64,000 nt of DNA from an uncultured Sphingopyxis sp. (lineage in GTDB: Bacteria; Pseudomonadota; Alphaproteobacteria; Sphingomonadales; Sphingomonadaceae). Below the pieces are notes generated by a model. That model was not told the origin of the DNA and searched no databases. It worked only from the letters and a program-made list of their open reading frames with translations. A program made the position numbers and the translations under genes. Shown piece after piece: positions 1 through 8,065 of this stretch. Positions within the stretch are counted from its first letter, which is position 1; every line of letters begins with the position of its first letter. Location: contig CAKZIN010000034.1 in NCBI GenBank assembly GCA_936933955.1, positions 13,235 to 77,234 of the forward strand. The letters run 5' to 3'.

Positions 1-1030
1 CCGCGCCGTGCCCACGCTTCAGCGCATTTTGAAGTGTCGAGAAATCGGGGTTGCCGTTCGCATCGAGCGCGACGATTTCTCCGTCGATCAACGCCGGTGG
101 AAAGTCGAGCGCGGCGAAGCGTCCGACTAGCGGCGCAAATTTGTCGGTCCAGTCGAGCCCGTTGCGGGTCCACACCGTCACCTTGCCGCCACCGGTCGCG
201 ATGAGCGCGCGGTAGCCGTCGAACTTGATCTCGTGCATCCAGCCGTTCCCGGCGGGGACATCATCGACGAGCGTCGCCAGCTGCGGCGGACGGAAGGCGG
301 GCGGTTGTTCCGAGCCCTTGCTGCGCCGCCGCTTGGCAACGCTGGCATTGCGCGTGGCCGCAGCCTTCATCGCCTGCGCAAAGGCGCGGTCGTCCTTGCC
401 CGCAAGCGCCTGCGTGCCCGCCGTATCCGCTGCGATCTCGGCCATCGTCCGTCCGGTGAGCACGCTGGTGAGCGCGGTCTCAACCAGCACATCGCCTTCG
501 CCCGCCTCAGCGTCGCGGATCTTGCGCAGCAGCCAGTTCTCTCGCTTCTCCCCCGGGCGGGGCTTCAGGCGGATCAGCAGCCACTCCCCCCTCATGCGTT
601 CGCCGTCGAGCGTGAAGTGGAGATGGCCTTCGTCGAGGTCCTTGGCGCTCTTGCCCGCAATCGGCGCCCACGTGCCGCGGTCCCATAGCATCACCGTGCC
701 GCCGCCATATTCCTTCTTGGGGATGTTCCCCTCGAAGTCGGCGTAGGACATCGGATGGTCCTCGGTGCGGACCGCGAGCCGCTTGTCGTCGGGGTCGATC
801 GACGGTCCGCGCGTCACCGCCCAGCTCTTCAGCACCCCGTCGACCTCCAGCCGCAGGTCCCAGTGGAGCCGCGTCGCCGCGTGCTTCTGAACAATGAAGC
901 GGTTGCCATCGGCGCTGGGCGCGATCTCGCCCGCCGGTTCAGGGGTCAGCCCGAAATCGCGCTTGGCGTTATAGGCGGCGAGCGGATCGGAGCCAGGAGG
1001 GGCTTCGGCGAGGGCCTTGCGCTTCGCCAC
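1..1030 (-). CDS. ligD: DNA ligase D, N-terminal part (cut by window start)
   Basis: This is the multifunctional ATP-dependent ligase of bacterial non-homologous end joining, working with Ku. The visible part starts with GTG at 1030, six bases after the ku stop, and reads M-A-K-R-K-A-L. It carries the LigD 3'-phosphoesterase domain (about residues 30-190; HAATRLHWDLRLE, EDHPMSY and KKEYGGGTV hold the metal and phosphate ligands). The start of the ligase adenylation domain follows, with EIKFDGYR near residue 270 holding the AMP-accepting lysine. The order phosphoesterase-ligase fits the Pseudomonas/alphaproteobacterial type, in which a polymerase domain would follow; that part lies outside the window. 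The GTG start and spacing suggest co-translation with ku. Confidence 0.93.
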   Translation of the reverse strand, partial: MAKRKALAEAPPGSDPLAAYNAKRDFGLTPEPAGEIAPSADGNRFIVQKHAATRLHWDLRLEVDGVLKSWAVTRGPSIDPDDKRLAVRTEDHPMSYADFEGNIPKKEYGGGTVMLWDRGTWAPIAGKSAKDLDEGHLHFTLDGERMRGEWLLIRLKPRPGEKRENWLLRKIRDAEAGEGDVLVETALTSVLTGRTMAEIAADTAGTQALAGKDDRAFAQAMKAAATRNASVAKRRRSKGSEQPPAFRPPQLATLVDDVPAGNGWMHEIKFDGYRALIATGGGKVTVWTRNGLDWTDKFAPLVGRFAALDFPPALIDGEIVALDANGNPDFSTLQNALKRGHGA

Positions 1031-1036
1031 GGCGGA

Positions 1037-1963
1037 TCAGCCCGCCGCCTTGCGTTTTTTCGGCGTGGGGGCCGGCGCCTCTTCCTCCGCCTTCGCCTTT
1101 TTCGTCGCCTTGGGCTTGGCCGTCGCCTTGGCGGCCTTGGCCGGCTTTTCGGCGTCGTTGGCGGGGGTGGGCGCATCGCCCCCGACCGACTTCTTGAGAG
1201 CTGCCATCAGGTCGATGACATTGCTGCCACGCGGGCTGCCGCTGTCGCCCGCGTCCTCGATGATCGTCGCGCCCTTGGCGACCGCCTTCTTTTCGACCAG
1301 CCCCTTGAGCGCGTCGATATAGCGGTCGTGAAACTTCTCGGGCTCGAATTCGCCGGATTTCTTCTCAATTAAGGTCGTCGCGAGCGCGAGCAGGTCTTCG
1401 TCCGCGCCGCCGTCGTCAATATCGCGGAAATAGCTCTGCGCCTTTTGCACCTCGTCGGCGTAGCGCAGCGTTTCGAGGATGATGCCGTTGCCGCAGCTGC
1501 GCAGCGCCACCAGCGTCTCGCGCCCGCGTACCGACAGCTGCCCGATCGCCGCCTTCTTCTCCGCCTTCAGCGCCTCGCGAAGCACGATATAGGCTTCGTG
1601 CGCGAGGTCGTCGGCTGGGACCACGAAGTAGGGCTTTTCGTAATAGAGCACCGGAATGTCGTGCACGTTGACGAACTGCACAAGCTCCAGCGTCTTGCGG
1701 CTCTCGATCTTCACCGCCTCAATCTCGGCGTCGGTCAGGAGGACGAATTCGCCTTTGTCGCGCTCGTAGCCCTTGACGATTTCTTCCTTGTCGACTGCAC
1801 CGACACCCGCGACGACCTTTTCATACTTGATCGGTTTGCCGGTCGGCTCATGTATCTGCCGAAAGGACATCGACGCGCCGGACTTCGTCGCGGGATATAT
1901 CTCGACCGGGATCGACACCAGCGCGAGCCGGAGCTGTCCCTTCCAATAAGCGCGTGCCGGCAT
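1037..1963 (-). CDS. ku: Non-homologous end joining protein Ku
   Basis: Homodimeric Ku binds double-strand DNA ends and recruits LigD. The product of about 308 aa begins MPARAYWKGQLRLALVSIP, the usual start of bacterial Ku. The ATG at 1963 is preferred over an in-frame start 27 bases upstream because GGGGGAC lies just before it. The Ku core (about residues 8-245) is followed by a Lys/Ala-rich tail (AKAAKATAKPKATKKAK and on), typical of the extended C-terminus that modulates DNA sliding. It lies directly upstream of ligD on the same strand, so the two form an NHEJ operon. Confidence 0.95.
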   Translation of the reverse strand: MPARAYWKGQLRLALVSIPVEIYPATKSGASMSFRQIHEPTGKPIKYEKVVAGVGAVDKEEIVKGYERDKGEFVLLTDAEIEAVKIESRKTLELVQFVNVHDIPVLYYEKPYFVVPADDLAHEAYIVLREALKAEKKAAIGQLSVRGRETLVALRSCGNGIILETLRYADEVQKAQSYFRDIDDGGADEDLLALATTLIEKKSGEFEPEKFHDRYIDALKGLVEKKAVAKGATIIEDAGDSGSPRGSNVIDLMAALKKSVGGDAPTPANDAEKPAKAAKATAKPKATKKAKAEEEAPAPTPKKRKAAG

Positions 1964-2026
1964 GTTACGTCCCCCGTTGGCGAGCCCCAACAGGTCTGAA
2001 AGCGCGCCAAGCCACGTTGTTCCGAG

Positions 2027-2797
2027 TCAGCGCCCGGTGAAGTTGGGCGCCCGCCGCGCGAACACTGCCGCAACGCCCTCGGCATAATCGGAGGTGACCC
2101 GCAGCTTTGCCTGTTCGGCATGTTCGTGAGCGAGCGTCGCCTGCACGATCTGCCGCATGCCCGGCCGAAGCGTGGCACGGGTCGCGACCAAAGCAAGCGG
2201 CGCGCCCTCCGCGATCGTCGCGGCGAGCGCCTGCGCGCCCGCAAGTGCATCGTCGGCGACGCGATCCACCAAGCCCCAGCGCAAGGCGTCGTCGATCTTA
2301 TAGCGATCACCGGTGAGCATCATCAGCTGCGCCGCCTGCGCTCCGATCAGCCGCGGCAACGTGTGTGACAGCGCAAAGCCGGGGTGAAAGCCAAGCCGTG
2401 TGAAGTTGGCGGCAAAGCGCGCGCCTTCGCTGGCCACGCGGAAGTCTGCCGCCAGCGCGAGGCCCAGCCCCGCGCCGACTGCCGCGCCGTGCACCGCGGC
2501 AACGATCGGCTTGGCGGTGGAGAACAGCCGAACCACCTGCGCATAAAAGCGCAGCAGCGGGTCCTCCTCCCCGTCGGGCACTGCGCCGCCTACCCCCGCC
2601 GGATCGGCGAGGTCGGCGCCTGCGCAGAACGTCCGCCCTTCGCTCGCGAGCACCACCGCTCGCACTTCCGGATCGCGGTCTGCCGCTTCCAGCGCGTCGG
2701 CGATCGCCGCCAACATTGCCTCGCTCGCATAATTGAGCGGCGGGCTTGCAAAGGTGACCGTGCGGACATGGCCCTGATCGCTGGTCTCGACCTGCAT
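2027..2797 (-). CDS. Enoyl-CoA hydratase/isomerase family protein
   Basis: A crotonase-fold protein of 256 aa. The sequence shows the CoA-binding segment SEGRTFCAGADL and the oxyanion-hole stretch AAVHGAAVGAGLGLALAAD of the family, so hydration or isomerisation of an acyl-CoA is likely; the substrate cannot be read from sequence. The start was set at the ATG at 2797 (MQVETSDQGHV), which sits 14 bases after the stop of the histidine kinase. The open frame extends further upstream but only into that gene. The spacing implies one transcript with the kinase gene, an unusual partner. Confidence 0.85.
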   Translation of the reverse strand: MQVETSDQGHVRTVTFASPPLNYASEAMLAAIADALEAADRDPEVRAVVLASEGRTFCAGADLADPAGVGGAVPDGEEDPLLRFYAQVVRLFSTAKPIVAAVHGAAVGAGLGLALAADFRVASEGARFAANFTRLGFHPGFALSHTLPRLIGAQAAQLMMLTGDRYKIDDALRWGLVDRVADDALAGAQALAATIAEGAPLALVATRATLRPGMRQIVQATLAHEHAEQAKLRVTSDYAEGVAAVFARRAPNFTGR

Positions 2798-2811
2798 CGT
2801 CGCCGGGCCCG

Positions 2812-3906
2812 TCAGCGTGCCACGTCGCGGATCTCGATGTCCGCTTCGAAGCCGTCCTCCCGTTCGCGCGTCTCCATCGACCCGCCAACCGCGCGAAGCA
2901 TGCGGTCCTGCAACGTCCGTCCTTCGCCGCCGCTGTGTGGCTTCATACCCGGGAGCGTCGCCACGCCGACGTCGCCACGCGTCTCGCGCCACTCGAGCGT
3001 CACTCCGTCAGCGCCGCACTGGCCCACGATACGCACCGTTCCGCAGGTGCCGAGCGCGCCATATTTGACGCTGTTGGTGCACAGCTCCCCAACCACCAGC
3101 GCGATCGCTCGCGCCGCGTTCTCACCCAGCGTGCAATCGGCGACCCCCGACACGTCGAAACGGCCCGCACCATCAAAGGCGTGCGCGATACGGTCGAGGA
3201 GGTCGGCGAGGCTGGCGCCACCACCGCTGTCGATAAGCGCGGATTGGACGTCGGCCAGCCGCGCCAGTCGACCGGCGAGCCCGCGCGCGAACTCCTCCGC
3301 CTCCGGCGTGTCGCGCGCGCTCAACATCGCCATGGAGGCGCTGATCGAATAGGCGTTGCGCAGCCGATGGCGCATTTCGGTCATGGTCGCCAGCATCGCT
3401 TCCTCGCGCTGCTTGCGATCGGTGATGTCGCGCGAAGTGCTGAGCAGCGCCGCGACCTTGCCGTCGTCGCCGAAAATCGGGGACACGGTGACGTGCCACC
3501 ATTTGGGCGTGCCTTTGCCGGTGGGGCAGAATGCCTCGAAATGCCCGTGTTCGCCGCGCGCGCCCGCTGCGAGGGAGTCGCGCACGGTCGCCTGTCCATC
3601 CTCAGGCCACAGCGCGGGCCAGGGCATTCCCTTTATCGCGCTGAAGTCGTCGATCTCCATCGTCCGCAACCCGCTGCAGCTCATATAGGTGAGCGTGCCT
3701 TCCGGGCTGAGGAACTTCACGCAGTCGTCGCTCTGATCGAGCAATGACAGCAGCGCCGCCTGTGCCGAGGCGCCAGCAGACCCTAGGTAATCAAGCGCAC
3801 CCTCGTCGCCATTCTGAAGCGGGCGGAACGAGAGCGGCGTGCCCGGCCCCTCGCTCGGCGGCACGGCGTTTTTGCGGAGGGTGGCGGTGGGGGGAGGGGA
3901 AGCCAT
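2812..3906 (-). CDS. PAS domain HWE-family sensor histidine kinase
   Basis: A soluble kinase of about 364 aa with no membrane segment. An N-terminal low-complexity stretch is followed by a PAS domain (about residues 45-165, ending DITDRKQREE). The dimerisation/phosphoacceptor block is MRHRLRNAYS with the histidine, then a GHKL ATPase with N-box ELCTNSVKYGAL and the EWRE motif typical of HWE kinases. Such kinases in alphaproteobacteria often feed the general stress response or light signalling, but no response regulator lies nearby. The ATG at 3906 (MASPPPTA) is preferred to one at 3972; a purine run AGGGGG precedes it, though this overlaps a possible minus-10 element. Confidence 0.88.
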   Translation of the reverse strand: MASPPPTATLRKNAVPPSEGPGTPLSFRPLQNGDEGALDYLGSAGASAQAALLSLLDQSDDCVKFLSPEGTLTYMSCSGLRTMEIDDFSAIKGMPWPALWPEDGQATVRDSLAAGARGEHGHFEAFCPTGKGTPKWWHVTVSPIFGDDGKVAALLSTSRDITDRKQREEAMLATMTEMRHRLRNAYSISASMAMLSARDTPEAEEFARGLAGRLARLADVQSALIDSGGGASLADLLDRIAHAFDGAGRFDVSGVADCTLGENAARAIALVVGELCTNSVKYGALGTCGTVRIVGQCGADGVTLEWRETRGDVGVATLPGMKPHSGGEGRTLQDRMLRAVGGSMETREREDGFEADIEIRDVAR

Positions 3907-3976
3907 GGCACCCCCTAGCAGCGTGGCGGCCGCGTGAAAACGCACAGCCGCGGCGAACACAACTGGTTTCACGCGC

Positions 3977-4050
3977 TGGATCCCCCGCGTGGATTCGAAC
4001 CACGATTGACGGAGTCAGAGTCCGCTCTCTTACCGTTAGAGGACAGGGGA
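3977..4050 (-). tRNA. tRNA-Gln (anticodon CTG)
   Basis: The minus strand folds into a complete cloverleaf. The acceptor stem TCCCCTG pairs with CGGGGGA, the D stem is CTCT/AGAG with loop AACGGTA, the anticodon stem is GCGGA/TCCGT with loop CTCTGAC, and the T stem is CGTGG/CCACG with loop TTCGAAT. The anticodon CTG reads CAG (Gln). The CCA end is encoded. The U1-A72 pair is usual for bacterial tRNA-Gln. The discriminator base reads T, less usual than G or A. It is a single-gene transcription unit with its own promoter. Confidence 0.95.
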
Positions 4051-4065
4051 GCGCGCGAGCGGCGC

Positions 4066-4094
4066 ACCTAGTCGGGTCACCTCGCATCGTCAAG
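4066..4094 (-). promoter_or_regulatory. Promoter of tRNA-Gln
   Basis: On the minus strand, CTTGAC (4094-4089), a 17-base spacer and CTAGGT (4071-4066) lie 15 bases upstream of the mature tRNA 5' end. This matches the alphaproteobacterial housekeeping consensus closely. Confidence 0.6.
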
Positions 4095-4100
4095 GCGAGC

Positions 4101-4129
4101 TTGGCGCGGGCGTTTGGGCGCTCTAGCAT
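4101..4129 (+). promoter_or_regulatory. Possible fprA promoter
   Basis: TTGGCG (4101-4106), a 17-base spacer and TAGCAT (4124-4129) lie 26 bases before the fprA start. It is back to back with the tRNA-Gln promoter; the two minus-35 elements are separated by only six bases. Confidence 0.35.
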
Positions 4130-4155
4130 CGTCTCCGGCAAACGGTCGGGACAGG

Positions 4156-5478
4156 ATGGCGGCAATGCGGCATGTGGCGATCGTAGGTTCGGGGCCGGCA
4201 GGTTATTACACCGCGGAGGCGCTGCAGAAGCTGTGCGGTGACGACGTGCGCATCGACCTGATTGACCGCCTACCCGTGCCTTACGGCCTCATCCGCACGG
4301 GAGTGGCTCCGGACCACCAATCGATCAAGGCCGTCTCTCGCCGGTATGAGGCGGTCGCGCTGACCGACAACGTGCGCTTTGTCGGCCATGTCGAGGTCGG
4401 CAAGGACGTCAGCGTCGCAGAACTGCTCGATCTCTATGACGCGGTGGTGCTGGCGACCGGAGCGCCGCACGACCGCCCGCTCGGCATCCCGCGGGAGAAT
4501 CTCCCCGGCGTCATTGGCAGCGCGCAATTCGTCGGCTGGTACAACGGCCATCCCGACCATGCCGCGCTCGACCCGTCGCTCGGCGGCGAACATGCGGTGG
4601 TCATCGGCAACGGCAACGTCGCGCTCGACGTCGCCCGCATCCTTACGAAAACGCGCGAAGAGTTTGCCGGAAGCGACATCGTCGCGCACGCCCTCGAAGC
4701 GCTGGCGGGTAGCGGAGTGAGGCGCGTGACGATCCTCGGTCGGCGCGGACCGCACCAGATCGCGATGACGCCCAAGGAGCTGGGAGAGCTCGGGCACCTG
4801 TCGCGCGCAGCACCGATCGTCGATGCCGACGACCTGCCGCCACAGGACGCCGATGCAGCGCTCGACCCCGGCCAGCGCAAGTCGGTCGCGCACCTGCGCG
4901 AGTTCGCCGCCGCACCGCGCCCCGCGGAGGTGGAGATCGCCTTCGACTTCTTTGCCAAACCCGTCGCGGTCGAAGGCAGCGATCGGGTCGAGGCCGTGCT
5001 GGTCGAGCGCACCCGGCTCGACGAACAGGGGGCGGCGGTCGGCACGGGGGAAACCTACCGCGTACCCGCCTCGCTGGTGGTAGCCTGTGTCGGCTATCAG
5101 ACCCCGCCAATCCCGGATGTACCCTATGACGCGGCCAAGGGCCGCTTTGCCAATGACGAGGGACGCATTGCGCCCCGGCTCTATTGCGTCGGCTGGGCAC
5201 GGCGTGGGCCTTCGGGGACGATCGGCACCAACAAGCCCGACGGCGCCAACATCGCGGAGGCGATCGTTGCCGACTGGACCACGCCCCCGGACACCGGTCG
5301 CGGAGGTCGCGCCGAGCTTGACGCGCTGCTCGCGCGTCGTGGGGTCGAAATCGTCACCTTTCGTGACTGGCAGCGCATCGATGCGGCGGAGATCGCCGCC
5401 GCCCGTCACGACGCGCCACGCGAGAAGTTCGTGACCATCGATTCGATGAAATCGGCCGCGCAACGCGATCGGTCTTAA
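4156..5478 (+). CDS. fprA: Ferredoxin--NADP+ reductase, FprA/adrenodoxin-reductase type
   Basis: Flavoprotein of about 440 aa that moves electrons between NADP(H) and ferredoxins. It has the FAD-binding GSGPAGYYTAE at the N-terminus, an NADP-binding VIGNGNVALDVARI in the middle (about residue 155), and the C-terminal FAD clamp GWARRGPSGTIGTNKPDG. Length agrees with the family (about 450). Two close starts are possible: ATG 4156 (MAAMRHVAIVG) or ATG 4165 (MRHVAIVG), the latter with AGGA eight bases ahead. The gene stands alone, with no ferredoxin gene nearby. Confidence 0.92.
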   Translation: MAAMRHVAIVGSGPAGYYTAEALQKLCGDDVRIDLIDRLPVPYGLIRTGVAPDHQSIKAVSRRYEAVALTDNVRFVGHVEVGKDVSVAELLDLYDAVVLATGAPHDRPLGIPRENLPGVIGSAQFVGWYNGHPDHAALDPSLGGEHAVVIGNGNVALDVARILTKTREEFAGSDIVAHALEALAGSGVRRVTILGRRGPHQIAMTPKELGELGHLSRAAPIVDADDLPPQDADAALDPGQRKSVAHLREFAAAPRPAEVEIAFDFFAKPVAVEGSDRVEAVLVERTRLDEQGAAVGTGETYRVPASLVVACVGYQTPPIPDVPYDAAKGRFANDEGRIAPRLYCVGWARRGPSGTIGTNKPDGANIAEAIVADWTTPPDTGRGGRAELDALLARRGVEIVTFRDWQRIDAAEIAAARHDAPREKFVTIDSMKSAAQRDRS

Positions 5479-5563
5479 CCAAACGGAGAGAATTGTTGGC
5501 TTATCTGCGCGGCGCGGGGACCAGCCGCTGCCTGGCGGATGCAGGCCGATTACCGAGCGGGCA

Positions 5564-5917
5564 ATGGGCTTCGAGCGACCCTTTTGGGAGCTGACACCTC
5601 CCTCCTTCGAAGGCGACGGCAACCGCCGTATCGCCGAGCGCGCGCACGTCGAGATTCCTGCCAACCTCCGCCAACCGGGCCGCACAGCCTTTGCCGTGAC
5701 GCTGCGCGACCTGTCGCGTACCGGTTGCCGTGGTGAAACGCTCAGCCGCTTGCACGTCGGCGAGCGAGTGTGGGTGACCCTCCCGGGCTTCGCCGCAATC
5801 GAGGGCACGCTGCGCTGGGTGGAGCGCGGCCGGTTCGGCTGCGAGTGGCTCGCGCCGCTGTACCACTCGGTCCACGAACATATCTGCCGCGCGTTTCCGG
5901 AGCTTCCTGGAAGCTGA
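5564..5917 (+). CDS. PilZ domain protein
   Basis: A 117-aa single-domain protein. An arginine-rich segment (NRRIAERAHVEI, about residues 20-31) and DLSRTGCR (about residue 49) match the RxxxR and D/NxSxxG signatures that bind cyclic di-GMP in PilZ domains. The rest is the short beta barrel. It has no output domain, so it probably acts by binding a partner protein in motility, adhesion or polysaccharide control. GAGCGGG lies just before the ATG. No c-di-GMP enzyme is adjacent. Confidence 0.8.
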   Translation: MGFERPFWELTPPSFEGDGNRRIAERAHVEIPANLRQPGRTAFAVTLRDLSRTGCRGETLSRLHVGERVWVTLPGFAAIEGTLRWVERGRFGCEWLAPLYHSVHEHICRAFPELPGS

Positions 5918-5964
5918 CCCTGCAGGGGTGACGCGCAGAGGTGGGGCCGCTAACGGGGGCGGCG

Positions 5965-6336
5965 ATGGCTTCCCTCCTTTCCGTGATGGCCGGCGGCGCG
6001 ATTGGCGCTGCTCTGCGCTTTTCGCTCAGTCGGTGGTTTGCACCGGGGAGCGCGATGGCTTGGCCATGGGCGACGATGGCGGCGAACCTAGTGGGCGCGC
6101 TGGCGATGGGCGCGCTGGCGGGGTGGAGTGAACGCCACGCGCCCAGCGCCAACCTCCGCGCTTTCCTCGCACCCGGCCTACTCGGGGGGTTCACTACCTT
6201 CTCCGCCTTCAGTCTGGAGACCGCGGCCATGCTGGAGGGCGGACGCAGCCTCGCCGCGCTTGGCTATGCGACCCTCTCCGTCGCGGGCAGCGTCGCGCTG
6301 CTGTTCGCCGGGCTCGCTTTGGGACGCGCGGCATGA
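5965..6336 (+). CDS. crcB: Fluoride ion channel FluC/CrcB
   Basis: A 123-aa membrane protein with four hydrophobic segments and the CrcB signatures GGAIGAALRF, NLVGALAMG and GLLGGFTTFSAFS. It forms dimeric channels that export fluoride. The ATG at 5965 (MASLLSVM) is preferred to a GTG at 5941, since the family usually starts just before the GGxxGAxxR motif and GGGGGCGG precedes it. No fluoride riboswitch is recognisable upstream. It is the first gene of a six-gene chain; its stop overlaps the next ATG (ATGA). Confidence 0.9.
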   Translation: MASLLSVMAGGAIGAALRFSLSRWFAPGSAMAWPWATMAANLVGALAMGALAGWSERHAPSANLRAFLAPGLLGGFTTFSAFSLETAAMLEGGRSLAALGYATLSVAGSVALLFAGLALGRAA

Positions 6337-7454
6337 GCGAGGAGCGGCTGCGCATCACCGCCGACGATGACGGCATCCGGCTCGATCGCTGGTTCCGCCG
6401 TCATCGCCCCGAAGTGAGCCAGGCGACCTTGCAGCAGTGGCTGCGCGCAGGCCGCGTTCGCCTCGACGGCGCCAAGCCCGAAACCGGCACCCGCCTCGAA
6501 AAAGGGCAGGAGCTGCACCTCAAACTCCCCGCCGAGCGCGCCGCGGCCCGAGCCCCGCGCCCGCGCGCGCCGCTGTCGGATGCGGACACCGCCCTCGCGC
6601 GCGGCATGGTGATCCACCGCGACGCGCATGCGATTGTGCTCAACAAGCCGCCGGGGCTGGCGACGCAGGGCGGCTCGGGTACGACGACGCACGTCGACCG
6701 CCTGCTCGACGCCTTGACCGAAGAGGAGGGCGATCCGCGCCCGCGGCTGGTACACCGGCTCGACAAGGACACGTCGGGCGTGCTGCTCGTCGCAGCGACG
6801 CCCGGCAGTGCGGCGACATTCTCGCGCGCCTTTGCGGGCCGCACCACGCGCAAGATCTATTGGGCGATCGTGGTTGGCGTGCCGTCGGTCGAATTGGGGG
6901 AGATCGATCTCCCACTCGCCAAGCAGCCGGGCAGCGGCGGCGAAAAGATGCACGTCGACAAGGAGCATGGCCAGAGCGCCGTGACCCGCTATCGCGTAAT
7001 CGATCGAGCGGGCAATCAGGCCGCCTTCGTCGCGCTCCAGCCGCTCACGGGGCGCACCCACCAGCTGCGCGCGCACATGGCGGCGATCGGGCATCCGATC
7101 GTCGGCGACGGCAAATATGGCGGAAAGGCGGCGTTCCTCACCGGCACGATTTCCCGCAAGCTGCACCTCCACGCGCGCCGCCTGCGGATCGACCATCCGA
7201 CGGGTGGCAAGCTCGAGGTGACTGCAGACCTTCCCGAGCATTTCGCCGAAAGTCTCGCCGATCTCGGTTTCGATGCGAGCGAGGCGGACGCGACCCCGAT
7301 CACCCCGCCGTCCACCGCGCGCCCCGACGCCGCCAAGCAGCGCGCCCGCGCTCACGCCAAGGGGCTGCGCAAGGAACGCCGCGGCGAACGTCGCTCGCGA
7401 GGCGGGGGCGGCGCTGGCGGCGGTCGACCTCCGCGCCCGAGGGGCAAGGGCTGA
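6333..7454 (+). CDS. RluA-family large-subunit rRNA pseudouridine synthase (RluC-like)
   Basis: A 373-aa enzyme converting uridines in rRNA to pseudouridine. It has an N-terminal S4 RNA-binding domain (about residues 12-75) and a catalytic domain with VHRLDKDTSG (about residue 139), where the Asp is the nucleophile, plus GRTHQLRAHMA. The last 45 or so residues are an Arg/Gly-rich basic tail that looks disordered and may bind RNA. RluC and RluD paralogues are hard to separate by reading alone. It overlaps crcB by ATGA and the next gene by TGATG. Confidence 0.88.
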   Translation: MSEERLRITADDDGIRLDRWFRRHRPEVSQATLQQWLRAGRVRLDGAKPETGTRLEKGQELHLKLPAERAAARAPRPRAPLSDADTALARGMVIHRDAHAIVLNKPPGLATQGGSGTTTHVDRLLDALTEEEGDPRPRLVHRLDKDTSGVLLVAATPGSAATFSRAFAGRTTRKIYWAIVVGVPSVELGEIDLPLAKQPGSGGEKMHVDKEHGQSAVTRYRVIDRAGNQAAFVALQPLTGRTHQLRAHMAAIGHPIVGDGKYGGKAAFLTGTISRKLHLHARRLRIDHPTGGKLEVTADLPEHFAESLADLGFDASEADATPITPPSTARPDAAKQRARAHAKGLRKERRGERRSRGGGGAGGGRPPRPRGKG

Positions 7455-8065
7455 TGCACCCCGATCCGCGCTTCCGGCCCGACGCTTCGCTCAGCCTCGC
7501 CGATCTGGTCGCGGAGGAGCCGTTCGGACAGATCGTCGCCGCAACGCCGGCTGGTCTGATCGCGGCGCAAGTTCCGGTGGTCCTTGCTGAGGATGGCGCG
7601 CTTCACTTCCATCTGTCGCGCGCGAACCGGCTCGCGCCGCATCTTGCGGGCGCGGATGCGCTGTTCACAACCATCGCCGCGCACGGCTATGTCAGCCCCG
7701 CCTGGTATGCCCGGCCGACGCCGCAGGTTGCCACCTGGAACTACGTCGCGCTGGAGGTGGAGGGGCGGGTCGAACTGCTCGACGAGGCGGCGCTGATGGC
7801 CCAACTCGACGCGCTGTCACGGTTGGGCGAGCCCGATGGCAGCGGGTTGCCGCAGGACGCAGAACACCAAGCCTATGTCGCGCAATTGCTGCGCGGGATC
7901 AGCGGTTTCCGGCTGGTGGTGCGCGAATGGCGCGCGACGCGAAAGCTCAGCCAGAACAAGCCTGCCGACAGCCGCGCCGCGGTCGCCTCCGCACTGGACG
8001 CGCAGGGCCGAGTGGAGCTCGCCAGACTGATGCGCGCGGCCGAGCCGCAGAGCGTCGCGCTGTGA
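7454..8065 (+). CDS. PaiB-like FMN-binding negative transcriptional regulator family protein
   Basis: 203 aa, the usual PaiB length. It begins MHPDPRFR and contains ANRLAPHL, YVSPAWY and TWNYVALEVEG, which match the flavin-reductase-like split barrel of the PaiB family, including the tryptophan-asparagine-tyrosine stretch. In Bacillus PaiB was described as a repressor of sporulation and protease genes; in proteobacteria the role is not known and an FMN-dependent enzyme is equally possible. ATG at 7454 overlaps the previous stop. Confidence 0.82.
   Translation: MHPDPRFRPDASLSLADLVAEEPFGQIVAATPAGLIAAQVPVVLAEDGALHFHLSRANRLAPHLAGADALFTTIAAHGYVSPAWYARPTPQVATWNYVALEVEGRVELLDEAALMAQLDALSRLGEPDGSGLPQDAEHQAYVAQLLRGISGFRLVVREWRATRKLSQNKPADSRAAVASALDAQGRVELARLMRAAEPQSVAL

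Noticed and set aside
4270..5808. A 512-codon frame antisense to fprA
   Set aside because: Long reverse frames are expected in GC-rich DNA; fprA has full motif support and the reverse product has none.
6437..8065. A 542-codon frame across the pseudouridine synthase and PaiB-like genes
   Set aside because: Only the part from 7454 has a family match; the first part is a shifted reading of the synthase gene.
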